Below are positions 26,038 to 34,144 of a DNA stretch of 64,000 nucleotides, piece by piece (the stretch's first letter is position 1; the number at the start of each line of letters is the position of its first letter). The notes under the pieces are model-generated. The model was not told the DNA's origin. It ran no database searches and was given only the letters and a program-made list of their open reading frames with translations. The DNA is taken from NCBI RefSeq assembly GCF_001427225.1, contig NZ_LMFH01000001.1, positions 616,207-680,206 on the forward strand. The letters are read 5' to 3'. Position numbers and translations under genes: made by a program. Source of the DNA: Lysobacter sp. Root494. GTDB taxonomy: Bacteria > Pseudomonadota > Gammaproteobacteria > Xanthomonadales > Xanthomonadaceae.

Positions 26038-27312
26038 TCAGCGGAAGCCGGCCACCGTGGCCTTGGTTTCCACCAGCACGCGCTGGTTGTGGCTCTTGTC
26101 GTAGGTGCCCATTGGTACGCCGCCGTAGGTGACGGACGGATTCGACCAGTAGTTGATGCGCGGGCAGCCGGCGCCGGTGCAGTTGTAGGCCATCACCGTG
26201 CGCCAGGCATTGCTGGGTTCGCGGTAGCCGTGGCCGTACGGATACGGATTGGTCGTGGAGTCCGTTGCGGGATCATGACGCGCCGACTGCAGGTGCCCGA
26301 TTTCGTGGGCGAAGCTGTAGTAACCGGCGATGCAGTCCCAATAAGCCGTCGCGAACGCGGTCGCGGCGGTGGAACCAATGCCCGAAGCAAGCCCGCAGGC
26401 CGATGCATCGTTCGCCACGAGCATGCCCACGTCAGCCGTGCTGCTGTCGCGAACGGCGTGGATGCCATCCATGTAGCCGTCGCTGGTGCCACGGAAACGC
26501 GAGAGGTCGGTACTCATGCCGGCCGTGGCATACGTCGTGGTCGAGTAGTTCGCCAGCACCATGTTGATGCCGATGTTGGAGTTGACGTAGCCCTGGTTGG
26601 ACTCGGCCACCGCCAGTTCGACCAGCGCCTGCATGTCGCCGCCGTAAGCGGCGATCGCATCGTTGGTGGCGACCACCATCACGCGGATCGTCTGGGTCGG
26701 GCCTGGATCGACCGGCGTGCCGCCGCCACCGCAACCGGTACGGCAGGGCTTGCCCTGGGCGGTGACCTTCCTGTCGCGCACCGCGGCTTCGAAGATCGCG
26801 CGGTACGCGTCTTCGGGGTGGTCGGCGGGCATGCCATTCTCGTCGACCTGGACCACCGCGGTCGCGCCGCTGGGCAGGGGACGGATGCGATAGAGCTGGC
26901 CGTCGACACGCACGCTGCCGGTGATCTGGTTGCCATGGCGCACCAGCACGACATCGTTGAGCGGGTCGGCGGAAGTCTCGCGCGGCGCGTAACCCGCGTT
27001 TCTCGCGTGCTGCACGCGGCCGTACCACACGTCGCTGCCCGTGGCGGTGCGCTCGGCTCGTGAACGGTTCACCGTGAGCTGGCGTCCGCCGACGGACAGT
27101 TCGATCTGCGCGCCGTCGCTCGCGCTCGCGTCGACGTTGACGATACTGACGTCGCGCGTGCTGGGATTGCCGAGCAGGCGTTCGAGCACGCGATCATTGC
27201 GTGCATCGGCGTTGGCGTTGCCGGACACGAACAGCGGTTTGCCAGCCGCGGTAGCGGAGCCCGCGAGCAGCAGGCCGGCAGCACCGGCCGCGAAAACAAG
27301 CGATCGAACCAT
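26038..27312 (-). CDS. Secreted metzincin-type zinc metalloprotease
   Basis: An exported protease of 424 residues. A Sec signal peptide (VRSLVFAAGAAGLLLAGSATA) precedes a propeptide of roughly 150 residues. A Gly-rich CGGGGTP linker near residue 195 leads to a catalytic domain that starts with QTIRVMVVATNDA. The zinc site is FAHEIGHLQSARHD, that is HExxHxxxxxH, and a Met-turn TVMAYNC follows about 40 residues later; together these define a metzincin. Where most metzincins have Gly between the second and third His, this one has Ser. I suspect MEROPS family M72 or M12, without being able to decide. Cysteines suggest disulfides. Confidence 0.9.
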   Translation of the reverse strand: MVRSLVFAAGAAGLLLAGSATAAGKPLFVSGNANADARNDRVLERLLGNPSTRDVSIVNVDASASDGAQIELSVGGRQLTVNRSRAERTATGSDVWYGRVQHARNAGYAPRETSADPLNDVVLVRHGNQITGSVRVDGQLYRIRPLPSGATAVVQVDENGMPADHPEDAYRAIFEAAVRDRKVTAQGKPCRTGCGGGGTPVDPGPTQTIRVMVVATNDAIAAYGGDMQALVELAVAESNQGYVNSNIGINMVLANYSTTTYATAGMSTDLSRFRGTSDGYMDGIHAVRDSSTADVGMLVANDASACGLASGIGSTAATAFATAYWDCIAGYYSFAHEIGHLQSARHDPATDSTTNPYPYGHGYREPSNAWRTVMAYNCTGAGCPRINYWSNPSVTYGGVPMGTYDKSHNQRVLVETKATVAGFR

Positions 27313-27437
27313 TGGTAGTTCCCTCTTCGAGTTGGCTGCGGCCCATGCAGTGGACGCGACGCGTCCGCAAGCAGCTTAGGGGAGGGTGGCGTCGATGCAA
27401 CGCGGCAACGCAGCAGTACGGTAATGCCGCACCACGC

Positions 27438-28058
27438 TCAGAAGCGGATCCACCAGCATCCGAAGTAGTGCGTAAGTCCGAACACGGTGCGCGCAGGCGT
27501 GGCGCCATTTGCCAGCGTCTGCTCCACCCGCAATGCCACGGGGTTACGCCGGATGGCGGTCTGCGGATACAGCTCCGGATCGACCGGCGGATCCACGCGC
27601 GCCGTTTCGCTCGCGTCGTTGCGGGTGCTTCCTGCATCGGGCGTTGGCTCCGGCGAAGGCCGGCTCGCCGGTGTCACCGGCACGATATCGACCAATGGGC
27701 GGTTTGCGATGGCATCCAGCCGCGTCCAGATCCGGTAGCCCGATTCCGCCGATGTTCCGGGCCAGTGATAGACGGCGGCAAGGCGGTTCGCGTCCCGGCC
27801 GTCGATCGCGCTGGTCATCTCGAAGACGAGATCCTGCAGCGTGCGTGCGCAGCCACCGGCGCGACGCAGCGCCGCGCCGTATGGGGCCTCGGCGCGCGGC
27901 AGGCGTTCGACTGCATCCACTTCGGCGCATTTGCGATCGGTGAATATCGTCTGGCCGCTCGCGGTCACGCAGCGACGCACATCCGCCTGCGCTGCCGGCG
28001 GCCACAGTGTCATCAATGCGCAGGCGAGGGCGAAAAGCAGATGCGGGGCGAAAAGCAT
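27438..28058 (-). CDS. Exported DUF4124-like protein, paralogue of the upstream gene
   Basis: A 206-residue protein with a signal peptide (LFAPHLLFALACALMTLWPPAAQA) followed by an N-terminal module VRRCVTASGQTIFTDRKC, the two-cysteine layout of DUF4124-like domains. A conserved C-terminal half shares CARTLQDLV, DANRLAAVYHWPGTS and the terminal YFGCWWIRF with the next gene. A Pro/Ser/Thr-rich insert (about 135-165) separates the parts. I know no function; the exported, cysteine-containing, small-module layout suggests an envelope role. Start ATG at 28058. Confidence 0.75.
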   Translation of the reverse strand: MLFAPHLLFALACALMTLWPPAAQADVRRCVTASGQTIFTDRKCAEVDAVERLPRAEAPYGAALRRAGGCARTLQDLVFEMTSAIDGRDANRLAAVYHWPGTSAESGYRIWTRLDAIANRPLVDIVPVTPASRPSPEPTPDAGSTRNDASETARVDPPVDPELYPQTAIRRNPVALRVEQTLANGATPARTVFGLTHYFGCWWIRF

Positions 28059-28132
28059 GCGGCAGCCTAGCCCTGCCGCATGGAACGGAAAAGTGCAGCC
28101 CGGCCCAGATCGCGATGCCGTGCCAGCTCCCG

Positions 28133-28807
28133 TCACGAGGCGATGAAGTAGCACCCGGAATAGCGCCGTACCTCGAAGTCGATGATCCGCCCGCCATCGG
28201 CGAACACCAGCTGCATGAGTCCGGCGTCTGTCGGAATCCGCGTCGCCGCCACTTCGCCCGAGCCGATCCATGCCGAAAGGAAGCGCGCGTCTGCCAGTGG
28301 TTGCGCGGACAGGCGTTCGAGCTGCTTCATCACCGGCAATGCCTGGCGCTGGCTCATGCCGGCCCAGTGATAACTCTCGGCGACGCGATTCACGTCGTGC
28401 AGCGCGAAGGCGCCGACCAGATCGCGCGACAGCTGTTGTGGTGAACGCGCGCAGCCTGCCGACAGGGAACGTCGTCCGGGCAACGTTGCGCGCAGCGGTT
28501 CCGACGCGTCGCGGTAAGCGCCGAACGACACGGGTTGTGAAGCGATGTCGCCGCGCCGGGTTTCCGCTTCCGCCATGGCCAGCCGGATGCCGAGATCGTC
28601 CGACAATCGCGAAGGCCGGGCGCGGAACGCGCCGCAGGGTTTGTCCGTATAGATGGCGTTGCCATCGGGTGCTTCGCAGCGCTGGATGACCGAGGCGCTT
28701 GCCGCGCGAGCTGCATGCTGCGGGATCGCGGGCGCTGCCGCGAACACGAACAACGCAATCGGGAGCGCCGGGAACTTCACGCTGGGCCATTGATGCCGAA
28801 CACGCAT
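28133..28807 (-). CDS. Exported DUF4124-like protein, tandem paralogue
   Basis: A 224-residue sister of the downstream gene. It has a signal peptide (FPALPIALFVFAAAPAIPQHAARA), then VIQRCEAPDGNAIYTDKPC, then GCARSPQQLSRDLVGAFAL, VNRVAESYHWAGMS, and a C terminus YSGCYFIAS. The parallel with the neighbour (RC...YTDKPC against RC...FTDRKC; YHWAGMS against YHWPGTS) shows an old tandem duplication. The ATG at 28807 has GGAA eight bases upstream; an upstream ATG at 28828 is possible. The two genes are 74 bases apart and likely one transcript. Function unknown. Confidence 0.75.
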   Translation of the reverse strand: MRVRHQWPSVKFPALPIALFVFAAAPAIPQHAARAASASVIQRCEAPDGNAIYTDKPCGAFRARPSRLSDDLGIRLAMAEAETRRGDIASQPVSFGAYRDASEPLRATLPGRRSLSAGCARSPQQLSRDLVGAFALHDVNRVAESYHWAGMSQRQALPVMKQLERLSAQPLADARFLSAWIGSGEVAATRIPTDAGLMQLVFADGGRIIDFEVRRYSGCYFIAS

Positions 28808-28925
28808 CGATGGTCGATTTCCGAACATCAACGGCGCGTCACAAGCCCCGCAGTCAGGCTGAACCCTGGCTGTTGTTGCAACTGCGATTCAGCGATGTCG
28901 AACTGCAGTGATCGACCGGCGGCAA

Positions 28926-29756
28926 TCAGCCCAGGCGCGACAGCACACCCAGCGTCGGCTTCGAAAGATTGAGCGTGTAGAAGTGCAGGCCGGGCGCGCC
29001 GCCATCGATAAGCCGCTGGCATAAACCGGCAACGAAATCGGAAGCGAATTCGCGCACGCTGTCGACGTCGTCGCCGAACGCCTGCATCCGCTTTCCGATC
29101 CAGCGCGGGATCTCGGCCCCGCACGCTTCGGAGAAGCGGCGCAGCTGGGTGAAGTTGGAGATCGGCATGATGCCCGGCACGATCGGAATATCCATGCCGA
29201 GGCTGCGCACATCGTCGACGAAACGGAAATACGCGTCGGCGTTGTAGAAGTACTGGGTGATTGCGCCGTTCGCGCCGGCGTCGACCTTGCGCCTGAAATG
29301 GCGCAGGTCGGCGAGCGCATCGTCTGCCTGCGGGTGGCACTCGGGATACGCCGCGACTTCGATGTGGAAGAAGCCGTCGTATTCGGTGCGAATGAATTCG
29401 ACGAGATCCGACGCATAACGGAAGTCGCCCGACTGGCCCATGCCCGAGGGAAGGTCGCCGCGCAGCGCGACGATGCGGCGACAGCCCATCGCCTTGTAGC
29501 GCAGCAGCAGTTCGCCCAACTCCGCGCGCGTGCCGCCGACGCAGGACAGATGCGGCGCGGCCTCCAGGCCGTGGTGCGCTTGCAGGCGCTCGATCGTCTC
29601 GGGCGTGTACGACAAGGTCGAACCGCCCGCGCCGAACGTGCACGAGACGTACTGCGGCTTGCGTGATTTGAGTTTCGCCGCGGTCTTGTCCAGCTGCGCG
29701 CGCTGTTCGTCGGTCTTGGGCGGATAGAACTCGAAGCTGATCGCGGGCAGGGGCAT
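28926..29756 (-). CDS. metF: 5,10-methylenetetrahydrofolate reductase
   Basis: FAD enzyme that makes 5-methyl-THF for methionine synthase. The 276-residue TIM-barrel shows ISFEFYPPKTDEQ, VSCTFGAGGST, and HLSCVGGTRAEL. The flavin-binding ALRGDLP, then AAYPECHPQA, NGAITQYFYNADAYFRFVDD, VPGIMPISNFTQL and the C-terminal LHFYTLNLS follow. This is the short bacterial form without the SAM-regulatory domain. Its leader carries a hairpin motif shared with metK. It lies 6 kb from ahcY and metK on the same strand, separated by unrelated plus-strand genes. Confidence 0.97.
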   Translation of the reverse strand: MPLPAISFEFYPPKTDEQRAQLDKTAAKLKSRKPQYVSCTFGAGGSTLSYTPETIERLQAHHGLEAAPHLSCVGGTRAELGELLLRYKAMGCRRIVALRGDLPSGMGQSGDFRYASDLVEFIRTEYDGFFHIEVAAYPECHPQADDALADLRHFRRKVDAGANGAITQYFYNADAYFRFVDDVRSLGMDIPIVPGIMPISNFTQLRRFSEACGAEIPRWIGKRMQAFGDDVDSVREFASDFVAGLCQRLIDGGAPGLHFYTLNLSKPTLGVLSRLG

Positions 29757-29785
29757 ACGGCGGTCCGGGACGATTTCGGGAAACT

Positions 29786-29805
29786 ATATCGCTTCATCGC
29801 GATGG
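29786..29805 (-). promoter_or_regulatory. metF leader motif shared with metK
   Basis: Plus-strand reading ATATCGCTTCATCGCGATGG; inverted repeat ATCGC (29788-29792) and GCGAT (29799-29803) around a TTCATC centre, 32-47 bases before the metF start. The same layout with swapped bases in the arms (ATCCC...GGGAT) precedes metK at 37100-37115. It may be an operator overlapping a TATAGT -10 box, or a small RNA hairpin. Confidence 0.5.
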
Positions 29806-29953
29806 AGTGAATCGAAAATTTGCCGGGCTGCGGGCCTGCCGCTCGTCCCGGCTCGCAGCCGCCGGCCGCGCTCGGGAGCCACTCGTCATTTATTCCCGGC
29901 GATCTCGCTACCTGGCCGCGAACCTGTCGGCACACCAACGCAAGGAGCCCGCC

Positions 29954-30895
29954 ATGCAATCGTTCGTCCAGTCCAAGTTCCGCCGCGCCTTCCGCATCTT
30001 CGCCGCCAGCTTTGCGCTGTCCTTCGCCGCCTGGAATGTGGCGCATGCCGCCACACCGGAGTCGTTCCAGGGCTTGAAGATCGAAGTCGTCGGCAAGGGC
30101 CGTCCGGTCCTGATGATTCCCGGCCTCAACAGTGCGGGCGAAACCTGGGGCGAAACCTGTGCCGCGCTCCAGGCGGACCATGTGCAATGCCACATCGTCA
30201 CATTGCCCGGCTTTGCCGGCCTGGCCCCTGTCGCGGATGCCAGCAAGGACGCGTGGCTCGCCGACATGCGCGACCGCCTGCTGGCGTATGTGGAGTCGCG
30301 CAAGCTCAGGCATCCGGTGGTGATGGGTCACAGCCTGGGCGGCTTCCTCGCCCTGCAGATGGCGATCAGGCAACCCGCCGCGTTCGAACGCCTGGTGATC
30401 GTGGATTCGCTTGCCTTCCTGGGTGCCGTGCAGAATCCCGCCGCCACCGCCGAATCGGTGAAGCCGATGGCCGAAGCGATGCGCTCGCGCATGCGAGCGC
30501 AGGACGATGCGAGCTATCGCGCCGGCGTGTCGGCCACGTTGAAGGGGTTGGTGCACGATCCGGCCCGCGTCGAGTTGTTGACGGCATGGGGCAACGCAAG
30601 CGATCGGGCGATCACGTCCGAGGCGATGTACGAAATGATGACCATCGACCTGCGCGACCAGCTCGATCGCGTCCGGGTGCCGACGCTGGTGCTCGGTGCA
30701 TGGGCTGCCTATGCGCCGTACGGTTCCACGAAGGAGTCGACCGCCGCGATCTACCGGGCGCAGTACGCCAGGCTCGCCGGAGTGCGCATCGAGATGAGCG
30801 AAGGCGGCTACCATTTCCTGATGTGGGACGACCCGCAGTGGCTACAGTCGCAGGTACGCGGCTTCCTGGACGCCACGCCTGTTACCGCGAAGTAA
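29954..30895 (+). CDS. Secreted alpha/beta hydrolase
   Basis: A 313-residue exported serine hydrolase. The ATG at 29954 follows AAGGAG and opens a signal peptide (basic KFRRAFR then AASFALSFAAWNVAHA). The alpha/beta fold shows the oxyanion turn PVLMIPGLNSAGETW, the nucleophile elbow VMGHSLGGFLAL (Ser), and a late TLVLGAWAAY strand. The likely catalytic His is in EGGYHFLMWDDP. A lid region is seen at about residues 150-220. The substrate is unknown; ester or lactone hydrolysis is the usual activity. The adjacent LytS/LytTR pair begins 50 bases later and may be co-transcribed. Confidence 0.88.
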   Translation: MQSFVQSKFRRAFRIFAASFALSFAAWNVAHAATPESFQGLKIEVVGKGRPVLMIPGLNSAGETWGETCAALQADHVQCHIVTLPGFAGLAPVADASKDAWLADMRDRLLAYVESRKLRHPVVMGHSLGGFLALQMAIRQPAAFERLVIVDSLAFLGAVQNPAATAESVKPMAEAMRSRMRAQDDASYRAGVSATLKGLVHDPARVELLTAWGNASDRAITSEAMYEMMTIDLRDQLDRVRVPTLVLGAWAAYAPYGSTKESTAAIYRAQYARLAGVRIEMSEGGYHFLMWDDPQWLQSQVRGFLDATPVTAK

Positions 30896-30945
30896 GCCGT
30901 TTTCCCCTGCTTCGACCGGCGCCGCATGCCGGTCGAAGCTCCTGA

Positions 30946-32010
30946 ATGGAAGCGCCAGGAACAATGCCCGCCATGACCCGTGACGACGTGCGCTTCGTGC
31001 TGTTGAACACCCTGTTCGGCGTCGCATACGCCGCGTTCAACCTGCTGTTCTTCTCGATCTTCATGCGCCTCAACGTGGTGGCGTGGGTGATTGCGGTCGG
31101 TCTCGGCATCGGCGTATGGCTGGGCAGCAGCGTGTTGCGGATCGCGGCGATGCGCGGGCGGTGGATCGAGCAGGGTGGCGCCCGTTTCGCACTGAAGCTC
31201 GCCATCGGCGTGCTCCTCGGCGCGACAGCCACGATGCTGCTGGTGAATGTCATGGCACGCGCGGCGCTGTCGCTGGGTTGGGTGGCCTCCGGTGAGTTGG
31301 GACGCAGCAGCCTGGGCCAGCTGTTCGGTTACTGGACGAACATTGCCGTGGTGCTCGGCATGTGGACGGCGCTGTGGGCCGGCTGGCAGGCATTGCGCCG
31401 TTACCGGCAGGGCGAGATGGCGCGATTGCGCGCCGAGTCGCAGCGCAGCGCGCTCGAACTCGATGCGTTGCGCGCCCGTCTCAATCCGCACTTCGTCTTC
31501 AACGCGCTCAACAACGTGCGTGCGCTGATCAACGAGGAACCGGCGCGTGCGCGGGAAGTCGTCACGCAGCTGTCGAACATACTTCGCCACGCACTGGAAC
31601 ACAGCCAGCGCGAATCCGCGTCGCTCGGCGAGGAGCTGGCCGTCGTGGACGACTATCTGGCCGTGGAAAGCGTGCATTACGAGGAGCGGCTGCGCGTGCA
31701 CCGCGATATCGCCCGCGATGCGCTGGATGCGCAACTGCCGCCGATGCTGTTGCAGTTGCTGGTGGAAAACGCGATCAAGCACGGCATCGCGCGCACTCCG
31801 GGAGGCGGCGAACTCTCGGTGTCGGCGTGGCGGCAGGACGGCAAGCTCGCCGTCGAAGTGAGCAATCCCGGACGCATGGACGGAAACGAAGGCGGGCACG
31901 GCGTCGGCCTGGCTTACCTACGCGCACGGCTTGCCCGCGAGCCCGGCCATCACTTCGAACTGCGGCAGAACGGCCCGCGCGTGCTGGCGCACCTGGAGAT
32001 CTCGCAATGA
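30946..32010 (+). CDS. LytS-type sensor histidine kinase
   Basis: A 354-residue membrane kinase of the LytS/YehU class. Four hydrophobic segments occupy residues about 16-150. The signature DALRARLNPHFVFNALNNVRALI carries the phospho-His of the His_kinase family, and the ATPase part has LPPMLLQLLVENAIKHGI and GVGLAYLRARL. In-frame ATGs at 30946, 30964 and 30973 are all possible; 30964 has AGGA close by. The stop overlaps the next gene by four bases (ATGA), so kinase and regulator are coupled. Confidence 0.93.
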   Translation: MEAPGTMPAMTRDDVRFVLLNTLFGVAYAAFNLLFFSIFMRLNVVAWVIAVGLGIGVWLGSSVLRIAAMRGRWIEQGGARFALKLAIGVLLGATATMLLVNVMARAALSLGWVASGELGRSSLGQLFGYWTNIAVVLGMWTALWAGWQALRRYRQGEMARLRAESQRSALELDALRARLNPHFVFNALNNVRALINEEPARAREVVTQLSNILRHALEHSQRESASLGEELAVVDDYLAVESVHYEERLRVHRDIARDALDAQLPPMLLQLLVENAIKHGIARTPGGGELSVSAWRQDGKLAVEVSNPGRMDGNEGGHGVGLAYLRARLAREPGHHFELRQNGPRVLAHLEISQ

Positions 32011-32726
32011 TGCGCGTGCTGATCGTCGACGACACCCGCCTGGCGCGACAGGAGCTGCGCACTCTGCTCGCCGTGCTTCCCGGCGTGGAGTGCATCGGCG
32101 AAGCCGACGACGTGCCCGCCGCGCAGCAGGCGATAGCGAAGCTGCGGCCGGATTTGGTGTTGCTCGACATCCAGATGCCATCGGGAACGGGTTTCGATGT
32201 GCTCGACGGACTCGACAGCGCGCCAATGGTCGTCTTCACCACCGCTTACGATCACTACGCCGTGCGCGCGTTCGAGGCGAACGCGCTCGACTACCTGGTG
32301 AAGCCGGTGGTGCCGGAACGACTGGCCGCGGCCATCGCTCGTGCGCGGGAGCGCCAGGTGGCAATCGCTGTGGAAGCACCGCGTGAAATGCTGGGGCCGG
32401 AAGACCAGGTATTCCTGCGCGATGGCGAACGCTGCTGGTTCGTGGCGCTGCACGAGATCAGCCGGGTAGTGGTGGACGGCAACTACGCGCGGGTCTGGTT
32501 CCGCGAGGAGAAGGCGATGCTGGCACGCAGCCTGAGCGCACTGGAAGCGCGCCTGGATCCGGCGATGTTCTTCCGCGCCAACCGCAACACGCTGGTGAAC
32601 CTGCGGATGGTGAAGAACATCGATCTTGCCGTCGGAGACGGCTACGACCTCACCTTGAAGGATGGCAGCGTGATCGAAGTGTCGCGGCGGCAGGCGCGGG
32701 AATTGCGCGAGCGATTGGCGCTGTAG
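32007..32726 (+). CDS. LytTR-family response regulator
   Basis: Partner of the LytS-type kinase, 239 residues. The receiver has RVLIVDDTRLARQEL, the phospho-Asp in LVLLDIQMPSGTGF, Thr in FTTAYDHYAVRAFE, and Lys in DYLVKPV. The C-terminal LytTR DNA-binding domain (about 135-239) shows ISRVVVDGNYARVWF, LDPAMFFRANRNTLVNL and EVSRRQARELRERL. It probably regulates neighbouring or cell-surface genes; no target site is visible. It begins inside the kinase stop codon. Confidence 0.94.
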   Translation: MMRVLIVDDTRLARQELRTLLAVLPGVECIGEADDVPAAQQAIAKLRPDLVLLDIQMPSGTGFDVLDGLDSAPMVVFTTAYDHYAVRAFEANALDYLVKPVVPERLAAAIARARERQVAIAVEAPREMLGPEDQVFLRDGERCWFVALHEISRVVVDGNYARVWFREEKAMLARSLSALEARLDPAMFFRANRNTLVNLRMVKNIDLAVGDGYDLTLKDGSVIEVSRRQARELRERLAL

Positions 32727-32734
32727 GTCCGCGA

Positions 32735-32752
32735 GGCTTCAACGTTGAAGCC
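32735..32752. repeat. Perfect 18-bp palindrome after the LytTR gene
   Basis: GGCTTCAACGTTGAAGCC is fully self-complementary, 9 bases after the regulator stop. No T-run follows, so it is either a weak terminator, an RNA-end-protecting hairpin, or a repeat family member. The rest of the 228 bp gap up to the diguanylate cyclase shows nothing clear. Confidence 0.5.
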
Positions 32753-32954
32753 GGTCCCCCATCGTTTTCAGCAATCGGCCCGGATCGGCGGGTGTCGCGG
32801 CTTAACTCGTTCTGCAAGTACCGCGCGAAGGGCCCGCGGCAGCGATACGCGTCATCTATCCAGGTCTTCATGCGGGTAAACGAATCAAGCTGGCATACGG
32901 ACACCCTTGACCTCGCTCCAACCGGAAAGGCATGGTGCGTCAGGGGGAATACAC

Positions 32955-34085
32955 GTGAACACAGTGAATCGCATCGCGAGCGCGGCTGCGCCGCGGTTGT
33001 TGCAGGAACTGGGCGAGACCCGGCAACGCCTGCGACTGGGCGGACCGTTCTATGTCCTGCTCTGGATCCTTGCAGGTACCGCGAGCGGAATCTGGGACCG
33101 CGCACGCTGGCCATTCGTGTTGGTGGGTGTGGGATTCATCCTGCTCACCGTCGCCCGCTTCCGGGTGCGCGACCCGGTTGATTCGAGCGATTCCGCGGTG
33201 CGAGCGCGGCTCGACTACATCTGGTTGCTGCTGCTGGTCAACGCGGCACTCTGGGGCTGCGCGATCGCATGGCTGCTGTGGGTAACCCCGAACGAGAGTG
33301 CACGCACCGTGGCGGCGATCAGTTCGTATGCATTCGCCACCGCCTTCGCGCACAACTTTCCGATGCGCCTGCGCCATGCCTTTCTTGCCGTCGGACTGAT
33401 CTTCGTGCCGACCCTGGGTGCGTTCATCGTCAGCGGGGCCCGCTTTGAACTCATCGCGGTCGGGTGCCTTTACCTGCTGTACGTGTCGCTCGCCTTGCGG
33501 CGTAGCCACGGCGAATACCGGCAACGCCTCGACCTGGAGGACGAGTTGCGCGAGCAGCGCGACCTGTTCGAGCAGCAGAGCCGGCGCGACGGATTGACCG
33601 GGCTGGCCAATCGCCGGCGCTTCTCGGCCACGCTCGACGAATGGATATCGGAGGCGCGTGCGAGCGGAAGGCCGCTCGCACTGCTGATCCTCGACCTGGA
33701 CCATTTCAAGGCCGTCAACGACCGCCATGGCCACGCGGTTGGCGACGCCTGCCTACGTGCCTTCGCCGGCCAGTTGGAGCAGGCCTTCGGATCGCCGGAT
33801 GAGCTGGTGGCGCGCCTGGGAGGCGAGGAGTTTGGAGTGCTCCTGCGCGGGTGCACCATCGACGCCGCCGTAGCGCGCGCGGAGGCGTTCCGGACCAGGC
33901 TGGCTGCCACGCCGCTGGGATTGGACGACGTGGGTGCGCTGACCTTGGGCGTGAGCATCGGCGTGGCCGCCTACGACCCGGCGCGATTCGCCGATGGCGA
34001 TGCCTTCTATCACGCGTCGGACGTGGCGCTGTACCGCGCCAAGGCGGGCGGACGCAATACGGTGCGGATGGCGGAGACCGCTTGA
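32955..34085 (+). CDS. Membrane-bound diguanylate cyclase (GGEEF)
   Basis: Makes c-di-GMP from two GTP. The GTG start at 32955 follows AGGGGGAA; the protein is 376 residues. Six or so hydrophobic segments (residues about 28-190, such as FYVLLWILAGTA and YIWLLLLVNAALWGCAIAWLLW) form a MASE-like sensor. A helical stalk LEDELREQRDLFEQQSRRD leads to the GGDEF domain (about 215-374): DGLTGLANRRRF, LLILDLDHFKAVND, RLGGEEFGVLL and the late YRAKAGGRNTVRM. The active signature is intact. No obvious RxxD inhibitory site is seen before GGEEF. Confidence 0.93.
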   Translation: MNTVNRIASAAAPRLLQELGETRQRLRLGGPFYVLLWILAGTASGIWDRARWPFVLVGVGFILLTVARFRVRDPVDSSDSAVRARLDYIWLLLLVNAALWGCAIAWLLWVTPNESARTVAAISSYAFATAFAHNFPMRLRHAFLAVGLIFVPTLGAFIVSGARFELIAVGCLYLLYVSLALRRSHGEYRQRLDLEDELREQRDLFEQQSRRDGLTGLANRRRFSATLDEWISEARASGRPLALLILDLDHFKAVNDRHGHAVGDACLRAFAGQLEQAFGSPDELVARLGGEEFGVLLRGCTIDAAVARAEAFRTRLAATPLGLDDVGALTLGVSIGVAAYDPARFADGDAFYHASDVALYRAKAGGRNTVRMAETA

Positions 34086-34096
34086 ACTGTCGCAAA

Positions 34097-34126
34097 CGAA
34101 ACGGGCGCCCCAGGGCGCCCGTTTCG
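34097..34126. terminator. Bidirectional terminator between cyclase and ahcY
   Basis: Perfect 14-bp stem CGAAACGGGCGCCC/GGGCGCCCGTTTCG with a minimal loop between two convergent genes. T-tracts are short (TTTCGGTT). Confidence 0.8.
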
Positions 34127-34144
34127 GTTCCGATGGGCGGAATA

